Positions 1 to 9,523 are shown, counted from the stretch's first letter. The stretch is DNA of 64,000 nucleotides from Pseudarthrobacter psychrotolerans (GCF_009911795.1 NZ_CP047898.1:4092001-4156000); one strand, 5' to 3'. The notes: generated by a model not told the origin, from the letters alone. Program-made: numbers and translations.

Positions 1-493
1 CCTGGCCGCCCACGGCAACCCAGTAGGTGTCCACTTCGAGGACCAGCCCGGGGTCCAGGAGGTCCGCGAAGTACTCCAGCGCAGTGCGGCCCTCGATGGT
101 TGATTCAAGTTCCCACGCGTGGTTGTGGTAACCCACGCGGATGCCGTGCTCGGCGCCCTTCTTGGCTGCTGCATTGAGTTTGGCTGCGGTGGCCTGGATG
201 TCCTCGGCGGACTGCCAGTGCTCGGCTGGAAGGTAGGGGTCGATCACGGTGATGATGCCCAGTTCTTTGGCTGCCGCGAAGATTTCGTCCTGGTCCTGGC
301 TGAGGAGGGGGGCGTGTCCGGACGGGGCGGTGAGGCCGTTTTCCTTCAGCGCGGCGCCGAGTTCCTTCGCCGTGGCCACGAAGTTGTAGGGCTCAACCTG
401 GGTGAAGCCGATCTCCGCGACCTTGCGGATGGTGCCGGGCAGATCCTCCTGGATGGCGTTGCGCAGGGTGTAAAGCTGGATCGAGTAGGACAT
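1..493 (-). CDS. Sugar phosphate isomerase/epimerase (TIM barrel), 3' end outside window
   Basis: About 164 codons are present, starting at ATG 493 (MSYSIQLYTLR); the C-terminus lies beyond base 1. The opening SIQLYTLR, the early EIGFTQVEPYNF segment and the later YHNHAWELE segment are typical of the xylose-isomerase-like TIM-barrel family (IolE/IolI and related epimerases), where the His and Glu of the latter segment help bind metal and substrate. It is the last visible gene of a minus-strand sugar-uptake operon, 52 bases after the ABC permease, so it probably acts on the imported sugar or its oxidised form. The substrate cannot be named from sequence. Confidence 0.85.
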   Translation of the reverse strand, partial: MSYSIQLYTLRNAIQEDLPGTIRKVAEIGFTQVEPYNFVATAKELGAALKENGLTAPSGHAPLLSQDQDEIFAAAKELGIITVIDPYLPAEHWQSAEDIQATAAKLNAAAKKGAEHGIRVGYHNHAWELESTIEGRTALEYFADLLDPGLVLEVDTYWVAVGGQ

Positions 494-545
494 CGTGTTT
501 CCTTTATGGGAGTTGTCGGTTCTGGAAGACAATCTGGTTTTGAGG

Positions 546-1442
546 CTAGCGGCCGGCGAGGGATCCGCCGATACCGCCCACGCTGAAGTACTTGTTCAGT
601 GCGGCGAAGACGATGACCGGCGGGAGCATCATGACCACGGCGAGGGCCATGACTGAGGTCCAGTCCGTCTGGTTCTGCTGGAAGAAGGACTGCACGCCCA
701 TGGGAAGTGTGAAGATCTCGGTGGAGCGCAGGAACACGATGGCAACGAGGTAGTCGTTCCAGGCCAGCAGGAAGGCGAAGATCGCCGTGGACAGGATGCC
801 CGGAAGAGAGTTCCGCAGCACCACTTTGGTGAAGGAGCCGAAAACGGAGCAGCCATCGATCCAGGCGGCTTCTTCCAGGCTCATCGGGATGGAGTCGAAG
901 TAGGCGGCCATCATCCAGGTGGCCACTGTCATGGTGGAGCCGACGTAGATGATGGTCAGGCCCATCAGGTTGTCCACGAGGCCCATGCCTGCGAACAGGA
1001 TGAACAGTGGCACCACCGAGGTGATGATAGGCAGGGACTGCATAACAAACAGCAGCAGTGAGTAGCCGGAGACGGCCTTGCTGCGGCCGCGGGAAAGGAC
1101 GTACCCGGCGGGCGCTGCGACAGCCACGGACACGGCCACCGTGCTCAGGGTGGTGATGAGGCTGTTCTGCAGCCAGGTGGAGGCGAGCGTCCCGGAGAAC
1201 ACCTTGCCGAAGTTCTCGAAAGTGAGTCCCGTGGTGGTGGTGCTGGTGGGGCCGGGTGTGAAGGCGAGCACCACCGTGACCATGATGGGCACGAGGACAA
1301 TCACGGTGATGGCCAGGATCAGGACGAACCGCCACCACTGACCGGTGTGGCCGGCCTCAGAGAGGACGCGGCGGTTATTAGTTGGGCCGGCGACGCCGAG
1401 GACCGGGCCGGACTCGGGGCGGGCGTGGACTGCTGCGCTCAT
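546..1442 (-). CDS. Carbohydrate ABC transporter permease (MalG-type, CUT1)
   Basis: 298 aa. The N-terminus is cytoplasmic (about 35 residues) and is followed by a first membrane helix (FVLILAITVIVLVPIM) and five further helices. The EAA loop that docks the ATPase reads SLEEAAWIDGCSVFGSF in the middle of the protein. The family normally has six helices and about 280 residues, so it is full length. ATG 1442 is chosen because it overlaps the stop of the upstream permease by one base (TAATG), implying translational coupling; longer upstream readings are out of family. No ATPase gene lies in the operon, so a shared MsiK-like ATPase is likely (inference). Confidence 0.93.
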   Translation of the reverse strand: MSAAVHARPESGPVLGVAGPTNNRRVLSEAGHTGQWWRFVLILAITVIVLVPIMVTVVLAFTPGPTSTTTTGLTFENFGKVFSGTLASTWLQNSLITTLSTVAVSVAVAAPAGYVLSRGRSKAVSGYSLLLFVMQSLPIITSVVPLFILFAGMGLVDNLMGLTIIYVGSTMTVATWMMAAYFDSIPMSLEEAAWIDGCSVFGSFTKVVLRNSLPGILSTAIFAFLLAWNDYLVAIVFLRSTEIFTLPMGVQSFFQQNQTDWTSVMALAVVMMLPPVIVFAALNKYFSVGGIGGSLAGR

Positions 1443-2410
1443 TATTCGACGCTCGACTTTCGTATCTGGCGGTACAGGAGAACGGAGACGACCACCAGTG
1501 TCATGGTCATCAGGAAGGCGATGGCAACGCCGGGTCCGGTTTGGAAGTCCTGGAAGACGCTGCGGTAGGCCAGGACAACGAGGGACGTGGTGGCGTCCAC
1601 CGGGCCACCGCCGGTGAGCAGATAGATGGTGGGGAAATCGTTGACGCAGAAGATGGTCATCAGGATCCAGCTGATGTAGGTGGACCGGGCGATCAGTGGC
1701 AGAGTGATCTGGCTGAACTGCTGCCAGGGGGTAGCGCCGTCCATGCTTGCCGCTTCGTAGACGGTGCTGTCCACAGAGGCCAAAGCCGCCGAAATCATCA
1801 TCATCATGAAGGGGAAGCTGATCCATACTTTGAAGACCATGACGGTGACGGCGGCGAGGGTGGGGTCGGCGAGGAAGAGCGGGGTGCCGAGGCCGAGGTT
1901 CCGGAACAGGGAGGGAACCAGGCTGCCGGGCGTTGCGACGAGCCAGTTCCAGGCGGTGGAGGACACCACGATCGGGACCACCCAGGGCAGGAGCAGCAGG
2001 ACCTTGAAGGTGCTGCCCGCGGGAATCTTCGTGCGGAGCAGGAGCGCGAGCCCCAGACCGACGAGCCAGGAGCCGAAGACTCCGACGATGGTGAACAGCA
2101 GGGTGAATCGGGCTGCACGCCAGAAGGCGTCGGAGCTGAGGACGTTGGCGAAGTTCTCGGCGCCGACGAAGTTGCCCGTCTCGATCAGCGAGCCGTCGTG
2201 GGTGGCCTGCACACCTGCCTCAACCAAGGGGTAGCCGTGGATGAGGACGAGCAGGATGACCGAAGGCAGTAGGAGCCAGAAGAACGTCCGGCTGGTCTGC
2301 GCGCTGAGTTTGCTTTTGCGGTTTGCGGGTCCGTTTGGTCCGCTGGCCCCGCCAGGGGCAAGCCCTTGGCGGGCCCGGCTGAGGCCGGATTTGGCTGTTG
2401 TCAGTGCCAT
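1442..2410 (-). CDS. Carbohydrate ABC transporter permease (MalF-type, CUT1)
   Basis: 322 aa, inner-membrane partner of the next gene. A basic N-terminal tail of about 40 residues precedes the first helix (FFWLLLPSVILLVLIHGYPL). The EAA motif VYEAASMDGATPWQQF lies near residue 220 and marks the ATPase-docking loop. It follows the binding-protein gene by 13 bases and overlaps the downstream permease by one base. Together they form a heterodimeric channel for a sugar or sugar derivative. The substrate is unknown. Confidence 0.93.
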   Translation of the reverse strand: MALTTAKSGLSRARQGLAPGGASGPNGPANRKSKLSAQTSRTFFWLLLPSVILLVLIHGYPLVEAGVQATHDGSLIETGNFVGAENFANVLSSDAFWRAARFTLLFTIVGVFGSWLVGLGLALLLRTKIPAGSTFKVLLLLPWVVPIVVSSTAWNWLVATPGSLVPSLFRNLGLGTPLFLADPTLAAVTVMVFKVWISFPFMMMMISAALASVDSTVYEAASMDGATPWQQFSQITLPLIARSTYISWILMTIFCVNDFPTIYLLTGGGPVDATTSLVVLAYRSVFQDFQTGPGVAIAFLMTMTLVVVSVLLYRQIRKSSVE

Positions 2411-2423
2411 GGAAACGGGCCGC

Positions 2424-3749
2424 CTATTTCTTGATGACGGACTTAAGGCCGGACTCGAACGCCTGCAGTGCGGACTTCGCGTCGGTCTTGCCTGTGAGGA
2501 TGGTCTGGGTGAACTGGTTCAGGGCCTGGCCGCCGTCGAGGACTGCGAGGTTGTCGTTGAGCACCGTTCCCTGGGATGCGAAGGTCTTTGCGATGGGCTG
2601 CCATTCCTTGACGATCTTTACGTTGTTCGGGTCGCTCGAGAACTCGGGAAGTTCGGTGATGGATTTGAAGACCGGCAGGGCGTTCATGAGCTTCTGCTGC
2701 CACAGTTCCTTCAGCTGGCTCATGTAGTGGACCAGGAAGGCTTCGGAGGATTCCTGCGACGGAGTGTTCTTGTACATCATGATGTTGTTCGGGAACACAA
2801 GTCCGCCCTTGTCGCCGTGCGGTCCGGCGATGGGGCTGGCCACCACAATGTCTCCGGAGGTGTCGCCCACTCGCTGGGGCACGCCCAGAACGTAGGGGCC
2901 GAAGGCCGCCTTCTTGTCCTTCCACATGGCGTTGAGGTTTTCTGTCGTGTAGCTCACCGACGCCGGGTCGATGATTCCGTTGGACACCAGTTCGAGGAGG
3001 AACTCGATGGCTTCAACGTTGCGGTCGTTCATGACGTCCAGTTCGCCGTCCTTGCTGAACACTCCGCCGCCGTTGTTGACCATCATCATGATCATGGAGT
3101 GGTTGCCGATGTTGTTGCCGGCGCCGGAGCCGGTTGCGAAGCCGAAGGCGCCGATGGTCTTGAGCTTCTTGCCGGCTTCCAGGAGGGAAGCCCAGTCCGT
3201 GGGAACTTCCACGCCGGCCTGCTCGAAGAGGGATTTCCGGTACCAGAACACGCGCATGTCCAGCTGCCAGGGGACGGCCACGTAGCCCTTGTCAGACTTG
3301 AACGGCTCCAGGACGCCGGGCAGGAAGTCGTCGAACTGGCCGTTTTTCTTGAGCTCTTCGATCACCTTGTCTGCGTAGGCGATCTGGCCCTGCTTCTCGA
3401 ACTGGAAGGCCTGGAAACCGCCGCCGGTGGACACCGCCGGTCCGGTCTTGGAGGCGATGGCCGAGGAGAACGTCTGGTAGAAGTTGTTCCACTGGATGGT
3501 CTGGTAGCTTGCTTTGAGATTGCCCGACGCGGGGGCGTAGCCTTCCGCGATCTTCTTGGCGGCATCGTTGTAGGCGGGGGTGGCCCAGGGCATGTCCCAG
3601 AACTTGATGACACCGGAGGCGTCGCCGCCCTGGGAAGCCGAGCCGCCGCCGCACGCTGCCAGGAGCGGAACCGACGCGGCTGCGGCGGTCAGGCCGAGGA
3701 AGCCTCGGCGGGAGAGTGCGGAAGATGCTGCGGAGGATTTGTTGAACAT
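2424..3749 (-). CDS. Sugar ABC transporter substrate-binding lipoprotein
   Basis: 441 aa from ATG 3749, which has AAAGGAAAA just upstream; an upstream in-frame start would place 17 residues ahead of the signal peptide. The signal has a twin-arginine segment (SRRGFLGLTAAAA) and a lipobox LLAACG, so the protein is probably Tat-exported and lipid-anchored outside the membrane. The body fits family 1 extracellular binding proteins (MalE-like), for example VIKFWDMPWATPAYN early and QLDMRVFWYRKSLFEQAG centrally. It lies directly before the two permeases and provides substrate capture for that importer. Confidence 0.93.
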   Translation of the reverse strand: MFNKSSAASSALSRRGFLGLTAAAASVPLLAACGGGSASQGGDASGVIKFWDMPWATPAYNDAAKKIAEGYAPASGNLKASYQTIQWNNFYQTFSSAIASKTGPAVSTGGGFQAFQFEKQGQIAYADKVIEELKKNGQFDDFLPGVLEPFKSDKGYVAVPWQLDMRVFWYRKSLFEQAGVEVPTDWASLLEAGKKLKTIGAFGFATGSGAGNNIGNHSMIMMMVNNGGGVFSKDGELDVMNDRNVEAIEFLLELVSNGIIDPASVSYTTENLNAMWKDKKAAFGPYVLGVPQRVGDTSGDIVVASPIAGPHGDKGGLVFPNNIMMYKNTPSQESSEAFLVHYMSQLKELWQQKLMNALPVFKSITELPEFSSDPNNVKIVKEWQPIAKTFASQGTVLNDNLAVLDGGQALNQFTQTILTGKTDAKSALQAFESGLKSVIKK

Positions 3750-3849
3750 GTTTTTCCTTTCGGGAGCCGGTCCGTTGAGCTGGCCGGCCCTTCTCGTCAC
3801 TGAGTGTTGAAGGAGCTACTGCATTTAGGAGGAGGTGCTGGTACTGCGG

Positions 3850-4658
3850 TCAGGCGGTGAGCCGGCGGACTGTGGAGGTCAGGGCGGCGAACTGCTCAAG
3901 ATCGCTGCCCGGCGCGCCGGACAGCAGCTGGTCGCGGAGCCGCGTCCAGCTGTGCCGGTGGCTGGATTCGTAAAGTGAGGGAAGGGTCGTGGCGCCTTCT
4001 GCGGTGACGATGCGTACTTCCGCGGGCCAGGCAGCGGATGGATCGGGAAGTACGACGTCGGCACGCCCGGAGGCGGTCAGGATGGACACTTTTGCGGTGG
4101 CCGGCACTGCGGACGTCAGGACGCCGTGCAATACCAAGGGCGCGCCGTTGGAAAGCCTGCCTGCCACCACGTAGCCGTGCGGGGTGCGTTGCACTGGCGT
4201 CCATCCCGACGCCTCAACCCCGCAAATGAGGATCGCGGCCAGGTGCTCGGTCAACAGCGCGGCGGCATCGCTTCCAGCCGCGGCATGTGCCACGGAGTCC
4301 ACCAGGACGGCGTCGGCCAGATTCTTGGCCAAGAGGGCCCGGACGTCTTTTTGCGTCTCTGCCAGCACCGGATTTCCTGCCCACTGCTGGTCAAGGACCA
4401 CTGCGGCGCCGTGCTTTTTTGCGACCGCGGCCAGCGCAGCAGGATCTTCAGCCTGCGGGTTGACTACGACGACCCCTTGGCGCCGTGGCGGATAGCGGCG
4501 TCCGCACGTCCGGTCCAGCCTGCGGAGCCCGCAATGGCGACGAGGTCGGCAGCAGCATCGGCGGGCTTGAGGGAAACGGGCAGGGAAGAGACGACGGCGG
4601 CGACGGCGCCTGCCGCTTCGGCGTCTGCGTCTGCCTGGACTGACAGCTGGGCGGTCAT
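3850..4658 (-). pseudogene. Conserved protein of the sugar operon, frameshifted
   Basis: Two reading frames join into one protein of about 269 residues. ATG 4658 starts MTAQLSVQADAD and runs to a stop after HGAKGSS; the other frame continues VVVVNPQAEDP through to the stop at 3850. One extra base in the C-run at plus 4473-4476 restores HGAKGVVVVNPQ. The start overlaps the oxidoreductase stop (ATGA), as in an intact operon. The restored protein resembles a companion of Gfo/Idh/MocA enzymes, with a Rossmann-like N-terminal half, but I see no clear GxGxxG motif and do not assign an activity. The lesion may be a sequencing error because the same kind recurs in this window. Confidence 0.7.
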
Positions 4659-5737
4659 ACTGTGGCCTCCTGGCGGGTTGCTGCTTGGACGTCCACGCGG
4701 GCGGCAGCCGCCTCGGCTATAGCCAGGGCGAACTCGAGGTCGTGGAGGAGGGTCTCACCGGAAGGGGCTTGGCCGTCACCCCTGGCCAGGTCTGCCAGAG
4801 CGCGCCATTCACCTTCGTAGCCGTTGTGGCCGAACGGGCCAAGGACAGTGGTTTTCCCTGCTTGACGCAGCTGGGCCGTCGCCGAGCCGGCGTGCACGTA
4901 GGAGGGGGTGAAGTCGATCTTGAGTGCGGCGTCGTCACCGATGGCTTCGAACTCCCAGGCCGGCTCCCACGTGGCGTTCATGGCCGCCCGCAGTTCGATG
5001 GTGACGTGGCCTGCCCGGAGGGAGATCACGTAGCCGAAGGGCTTGACGATCTCGGCGTGGAGCACTTCCACGGCCGCGAAATCGGGGGTGAATCGCCGCA
5101 CCAGGGGAAGGTCATGGATAGCCAGGCCCATCACTCCGCCGGTGAGCATCGCCTTGATGACCTCCGGATCGGTGCTGTCACGTGCCAGCATGGGGGTGCG
5201 CCCCACGATCTCGGTGGCGAAGTCCTCGAACCTGGGATTGGGTGGCAGGACGATGGAGGACCTGATGGTGTGCACCTGTTCCGGCAGGTCGCCCCACGCG
5301 GCCTCAGCGGCGAGCCAGCCCGGATCGAAGGTGTGCATTGCTCCGACGATGATAGGGGTCCTGGTTTCAGCAGAGACGGCCGAGAGGCTGGCGGCCTCGT
5401 CGCCGCTCATGGCAAACGGCTTCTCGCACAGCACTGCCTTTTTGCCTGCACGGCAGGCCGCGATGACCTGGGCGGCATGGAACTGGTGCGGGCTGCAGAT
5501 GGCCACCACATCCACCGAAGGGTCCGCGAGCAGTTCCTCCATGCTGGTGCTGAAGGCTGCTCCTACCCTGTTCGCCACGGACCCCGCAACTGCGGGGTCA
5601 ACGTCCATGATGTGCCGGACTTCGAGGATGTCCTGCAGCCGGGCAAGGGATGGCAGGTGGATGGCCTGCGTTACCGGGCCGGCGCCGAGTATTCCGACGC
5701 CGAGGACGGCGGGTGCTGCCAGGGATTTGCTCGACAA
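4655..5737 (-). CDS. Gfo/Idh/MocA family oxidoreductase
   Basis: 360 aa. The N-terminal Rossmann fold carries GVGILGAGPV, then VDVVAICSPHQFHA and the family signature CEKPFAMS near residue 105, whose Lys is catalytic in the family. The C-terminal half is the alpha/beta substrate domain. Members oxidise or reduce sugars and inositols with NAD(P). The start is TTG 5737, eight bases after an AGAGG ribosome-binding site; no better ATG exists before the Rossmann motif. It is the first gene of the operon and faces the ROK repressor across a 182-base control region. Confidence 0.9.
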   Translation of the reverse strand: MSSKSLAAPAVLGVGILGAGPVTQAIHLPSLARLQDILEVRHIMDVDPAVAGSVANRVGAAFSTSMEELLADPSVDVVAICSPHQFHAAQVIAACRAGKKAVLCEKPFAMSGDEAASLSAVSAETRTPIIVGAMHTFDPGWLAAEAAWGDLPEQVHTIRSSIVLPPNPRFEDFATEIVGRTPMLARDSTDPEVIKAMLTGGVMGLAIHDLPLVRRFTPDFAAVEVLHAEIVKPFGYVISLRAGHVTIELRAAMNATWEPAWEFEAIGDDAALKIDFTPSYVHAGSATAQLRQAGKTTVLGPFGHNGYEGEWRALADLARGDGQAPSGETLLHDLEFALAIAEAAAARVDVQAATRQEATV

Positions 5738-5818
5738 GCTCTTACCTCTTTGTAGTCGCGAATGGAGAAACCGGGCCAGTCCTGGAAACCCAAGGTGGGG
5801 TGAGCTGACTCACAACTC

Positions 5819-5847
5819 AAGCTAGAGGGACTTTTGTCGAACGTCAA
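5819..5847 (-). promoter_or_regulatory. Sigma70-type promoter of the sugar operon
   Basis: Read on the minus strand, TTGACG (plus 5842-5847) and TAGCTT (plus 5819-5824) are separated by 17 bases. This is a good -35/-10 pair about 80 bases upstream of the oxidoreductase start. No other candidate of this quality was seen on that strand in the gap. Confidence 0.6.
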
Positions 5848-5855
5848 GCAAAAGT
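5830..5855. promoter_or_regulatory. Inverted repeat, likely ROK operator
   Basis: ACTTTTG (5830-5836) and CAAAAGT (5849-5855) are perfect 7-base arms with a 12-base spacer. The repeat spans the -35 and spacer of the minus-strand promoter, so a bound protein would block transcription of the sugar operon. The divergent ROK repressor gene is the obvious candidate. This assignment is inferred from position and symmetry only. Confidence 0.55.
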
Positions 5856-5919
5856 TGCTAAGTTGATGACAATCTTTTTTTGTGTGACACGCAGAAGCTC
5901 CATGTGCTATCACTGATTC

Positions 5920-7131
5920 ATGAGCTCAACGCCCGTTACTGACACCGTCGCCCCTGACACCGGCGGCAGTCTCTCCCGCGCCGGCGATCTCTTCCAGCTG
6001 CTTCGGGACGGCAAGGCACGCACCCGTGCGGAACTCGCGTTGAGTACGGGGCTTGCCCGTTCCACCGTGGCGTCGCGGATCGACGCCCTGATCCATTCAG
6101 GACTCGTGGGCCCGGCGGGGGAGGCGAACTCCAGTGGCGGCAGGCCGCCGTCGCGCTTTGCCTTCAACCCTGCGGCACGCGCCGTTCTGGCCGTCGACGT
6201 CGGCGCCACCCACGTGATTGTTGCCGTCACTGACCTGGGCGGCAACGTCCTGGCCGAACAGCGGCTCGCCCAGGACGTTGCCGACGGCCCCGAAGCTGTC
6301 CTGCACCGCGTGGTGGAAGAAGGCCGTTCCCTGCTCGGCAAGGCCGGCAGGAGTGCAAGCGACCTTTCGGGAGTGGGGATCGGACTCCCGGGCCCGGTGG
6401 AACATGCCACCGGACGGCCGGTCAAACCGCCCATCATGCCCGGCTGGGACGGGTTCGACGTGGTCCGCTACGTGCAGCGCTCGCTGCCGGTGCCGGTGCT
6501 GGTGGACAACGACGTGAACATTATGGCCCTGGGCGAACGGACCGCCCACTGGCCGGATGAGGACAACTTCCTGCTGATCAAGGTGGCCACCGGTATCGGC
6601 TCCGGCATTATCAGCAGCGGCCAACTTCAGCGCGGAGCCAACGGAACAGCCGGCGACCTGGGCCACGTGCGCGTTCCGCGTGGTGACGATGTGTTGTGCC
6701 GGTGCGGCAATTATGGCTGTCTGGAGGCGCTGGCATCGGGGCCGGCCGTGGCTGCGGACCTTAGCAGTCAGGGTGTCCCTGCAGCCAAGGGCAGCGACGT
6801 GCTGCGCCTGGTGGGCGAAGGCAACTTGCAAGCGATCCACGCCCTCCGCCAGGCCGGCCGGGATGTGGGCGATGTGCTGGCCACAGTGGTGAACCTGCTC
6901 AACCCGTCGGTCATTGTCATCGGCGGGAGCCTGGGCCAGGCAGGCGAGCACCTGATGGCCGGCGTCCGCGAGGTGGTCTACCGGCGGTCCTTGCCGCTGG
7001 CAACCAGCCACCTGCGGATCGCTCTGTCCATCGCCGGGGACCAGGCGGCGATTCTTGGTGCGAGCCAGATGGTCACGCAATACGTCCTGTCGCCGGCAGC
7101 CATTGAGGCCACGCTCCAGGCGGCCGGTTAG
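5920..7131 (+). CDS. ROK family transcriptional repressor (NagC/XylR type)
   Basis: 403 aa. Residues about 20-75 form a winged helix (KARTRAELALSTGLARSTVASRI). A sugar-kinase-like ROK domain follows, with the phosphate-binding AVDVGATHVIVAV, the central GIGLPGPV, and the ROK zinc/sugar motif LGHVRVP...CRCGNYGCLEALASG near residue 260. Proteins of this build repress sugar operons and are released by the sugar. It is divergent from the sugar operon and probably controls both directions. No strong ribosome-binding site precedes ATG 5920. Confidence 0.92.
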   Translation: MSSTPVTDTVAPDTGGSLSRAGDLFQLLRDGKARTRAELALSTGLARSTVASRIDALIHSGLVGPAGEANSSGGRPPSRFAFNPAARAVLAVDVGATHVIVAVTDLGGNVLAEQRLAQDVADGPEAVLHRVVEEGRSLLGKAGRSASDLSGVGIGLPGPVEHATGRPVKPPIMPGWDGFDVVRYVQRSLPVPVLVDNDVNIMALGERTAHWPDEDNFLLIKVATGIGSGIISSGQLQRGANGTAGDLGHVRVPRGDDVLCRCGNYGCLEALASGPAVAADLSSQGVPAAKGSDVLRLVGEGNLQAIHALRQAGRDVGDVLATVVNLLNPSVIVIGGSLGQAGEHLMAGVREVVYRRSLPLATSHLRIALSIAGDQAAILGASQMVTQYVLSPAAIEATLQAAG

Positions 7132-7134
7132 CCC

Positions 7135-8094
7135 TTAGCCCGTAATCACGCGGACCGGTGTTCCCTCCAGCCAGGCCTTGACGTCCTCGAACGCGCCACC
7201 ATAGAACTGCCGGTAGCTCTCTGCCGTCACGTAGCCGAGGTGGGGGGAAAGGACCGTGTTGGGGGCGCTGAGCAGCGGGTGGCCCGCGGGAAGCGGTTCC
7301 TGGTCAAAAACGTCCAGGGCCGCGCCCCGGATCCAGCCCTCGTTCAGGGCCCGCACCAGGGAATCCTGGTTCACCAGCGGACCCCGCGAGGTGTTCACCA
7401 GGATGCCTTCCGGCCCCAGGAGCCGCAGTTCCTGCTCGCCCACGATGTCCTCGGAACGGGGAGACAGCCGCAGGTGGAGGGAGACGACGTCGGAATTCCT
7501 GAAAAGGTCCTCCTTGCTGACCTTCTGGACCCCGGCCGCGGCGGCGGCCTCAGCGGTGAGATTCTGGCTCCAGGCGAGCACCTCCATTCCGAACGCCTGC
7601 CCGTACGCCGCGATCCGCCGCCCGATCTTGCCCAGGCCCACGATGCCCAGGGTCTTGCCCGAAAGCTCCATCCCCACCGAGGTCTGCCACGTGCCGGCGC
7701 GCAGCGAGTTCTCCTCGGCCGGGAGGTTGCGGGCGATCGCAAGCAGCAAGGCCCAGGTCAGTTCGGGCGCGGCGGTGGGTGACCCCGGGGTGCCGCACAC
7801 GGTAATGCCGAGTTCCGTTGCTGCGGCCACATCGATGGCGGCGTTGGCCATTCCGGTGGTCACCAGCAGCTTCAGCCCGGGGAGCCGTTCCAGCACGGTC
7901 CGGGGGAACGGGGTCCGCTCACGCATCGCAACGACGATCCCGTAGTTGGCGAGCGCCGCTGCCAGGGCGTCCTCGGACTGGAAGGGCTCGCGGAAGACGG
8001 ACGTGGAGACGCCCGACACTTCAAGCGAGCTCCAGTCGGCGAAGCCGTGCGCCACGTCCTGGTAGTCGTCGAGGATGGCAAGCCGTTGCTGCAT
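7135..8094 (-). CDS. D-2-hydroxyacid dehydrogenase (NAD-dependent)
   Basis: 319 aa from ATG 8094, with AAGGAA just upstream. The NAD-binding motif GIVGLGKIGRRIA lies near residue 150. The catalytic triad is visible as the Arg of NTSRGPLVN, the Glu of FDQEPLP, and the His of SPHLGYVT. Family members interconvert 2-keto and D-2-hydroxy acids; sequence alone does not tell phosphoglycerate, glyoxylate or lactate specificity. It is tail-to-tail with the ROK gene (3 bases apart) and divergent from the CynX-type transporter. Confidence 0.9.
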   Translation of the reverse strand: MQQRLAILDDYQDVAHGFADWSSLEVSGVSTSVFREPFQSEDALAAALANYGIVVAMRERTPFPRTVLERLPGLKLLVTTGMANAAIDVAAATELGITVCGTPGSPTAAPELTWALLLAIARNLPAEENSLRAGTWQTSVGMELSGKTLGIVGLGKIGRRIAAYGQAFGMEVLAWSQNLTAEAAAAAGVQKVSKEDLFRNSDVVSLHLRLSPRSEDIVGEQELRLLGPEGILVNTSRGPLVNQDSLVRALNEGWIRGAALDVFDQEPLPAGHPLLSAPNTVLSPHLGYVTAESYRQFYGGAFEDVKAWLEGTPVRVITG

Positions 8095-8278
8095 GTCTGT
8101 TCCTTCGTCCGAGGGTGCGGCGGTCCGAGGATGCGGCTTAATATCCCGCACGTTGGGGCTGGCTGGTGTGAGCTTCATCGTATGCCAGGGCGCCATGACG
8201 TTGGCTGGGGCGTCCGGCGCAATGCAGCGTGATAGCAATGGAAGTGATGAAATCCTATTTAGCCACCGCGGAATCCTC

Positions 8279-9475
8279 ATGAGCGGACAGTTCCTGGCCA
8301 AAGTTCCCAAGGGCTGGATCCTGCTGGCCTGCATCGGACTGCTGGCGCTGAACCTGCGCGGACCCTTCGTTGCCGTTGCCCCGGTGGTTGACCTGATGCA
8401 GGCCGACCTCGGATTCACCCCCGTGATGTTGGGCCTGCTGACGAGCATCCCGGTGCTGTGCTTCGCGCTCGCGGCGTCGCTGGCGTCACTGACCACAAGG
8501 AAACTCGGCGCGGAGTTCGCCGTTTCCCTCACCATCCTGGGCGTCCTGGCAGGCGTGATTGTGCGCTCGGCGGGCGGCCCGGGACCGGTGGTGGTGGGCA
8601 CGGTGATAATCGGCCTGGCCATCACGGTGGGCAACATCGCAGTGCCGTTGATTATCCGCCGCGACTTCTCCCCGTTGCGCCAAGGGACCGCCATGGGTGT
8701 GTACACCGCGGCTCTGAACATCGGCTCGTTCCTGACATCGATGGTCACGGCGCCCCTTGCCGAGCTGGCCGGTTGGCGCGTGGCCCTGGTGTCCGTGGGC
8801 ATCCTGGCCGTGATTGCCATCATCTTCTGGACCCTCGCCGTGGGCGCCCGCACCGCATTTGTGCCCTCCCGCACCGTGGTGGCCGGCGGGCAGGAACACC
8901 CGGCCGTCAAGGGTTCCGGCTGGATTACCGCCGGGCTCACTGCAGGCTTCGCCGGGCAGGCTTTTTCCTATTACGCGGTGACAGCGTGGCTGCCAAGCTA
9001 CCTCAACGACGAACTTGGCATGTCCGCCTCGGCGGCCGGCGCAGGCTCATCGCTGTTCCAGATCTTCGCCATTGTTGGCGGCCTGGGAGTGCCGTTCGCG
9101 GCCAAGTTTTTCAGTACGACGACGACAGCAGTCACCGTGGGATTGTTATGGACGGCCGTGCCGGCCGGGCTGCTGCTGGCGCCGGAGCTGTGGTGGCTGT
9201 GGTCCACCTTCGGCGGCATCGCGCAGGGCGGCGGGATCACCCTGATCTTCATTGCCATCATCAAACTGGCCAGGGACCAGGCGTCCGCGGGCCGGATGTC
9301 CGCCACCGTCCAGGGGCTCGGTTACTGCTTCGGTGCGGTGGCCCCGCCGCTGGTGGGGTTCGTGCACGACACCTCGGGTTCCTGGACCCCGGCGCTGCTG
9401 GTGATCCTGGGGTCGGTGCTGATGTTCTTCGTCTGCACAACCCTGGCCGTTCGGCTGGTGCCGAAAGGACGCTGA
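8279..9475 (+). CDS. CynX/NimT-type MFS transporter
   Basis: 398 aa from ATG 8279, with about 12 membrane segments. The first helix contains LNLRGPFVAVAPVVDLMQ, the pattern typical of the CynX/NimT (cyanate and nitroimidazole) branch of the major facilitator superfamily. Longer in-frame starts exist but would add a non-membranous stretch overlapping the divergent dehydrogenase. The substrate is unknown. The gene ends just before a palindromic repeat cluster. Confidence 0.87.
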   Translation: MSGQFLAKVPKGWILLACIGLLALNLRGPFVAVAPVVDLMQADLGFTPVMLGLLTSIPVLCFALAASLASLTTRKLGAEFAVSLTILGVLAGVIVRSAGGPGPVVVGTVIIGLAITVGNIAVPLIIRRDFSPLRQGTAMGVYTAALNIGSFLTSMVTAPLAELAGWRVALVSVGILAVIAIIFWTLAVGARTAFVPSRTVVAGGQEHPAVKGSGWITAGLTAGFAGQAFSYYAVTAWLPSYLNDELGMSASAAGAGSSLFQIFAIVGGLGVPFAAKFFSTTTTAVTVGLLWTAVPAGLLLAPELWWLWSTFGGIAQGGGITLIFIAIIKLARDQASAGRMSATVQGLGYCFGAVAPPLVGFVHDTSGSWTPALLVILGSVLMFFVCTTLAVRLVPKGR

Positions 9476-9523
9476 CGCGTCCCGCCGTCGTACGTTCTCT
9501 TCCTTCCCCTTCATGATTTACCG

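Noticed and set aside
119..586. Plus-strand open frame at the left edge
   Set aside because: It is antisense to the sugar isomerase, whose protein is clearly conserved; the plus frame has no family features.
2241..3803. Long plus-strand open frame of 520 codons
   Set aside because: It is the mirror of the sugar-binding protein gene, a common effect of high GC at third codon positions.
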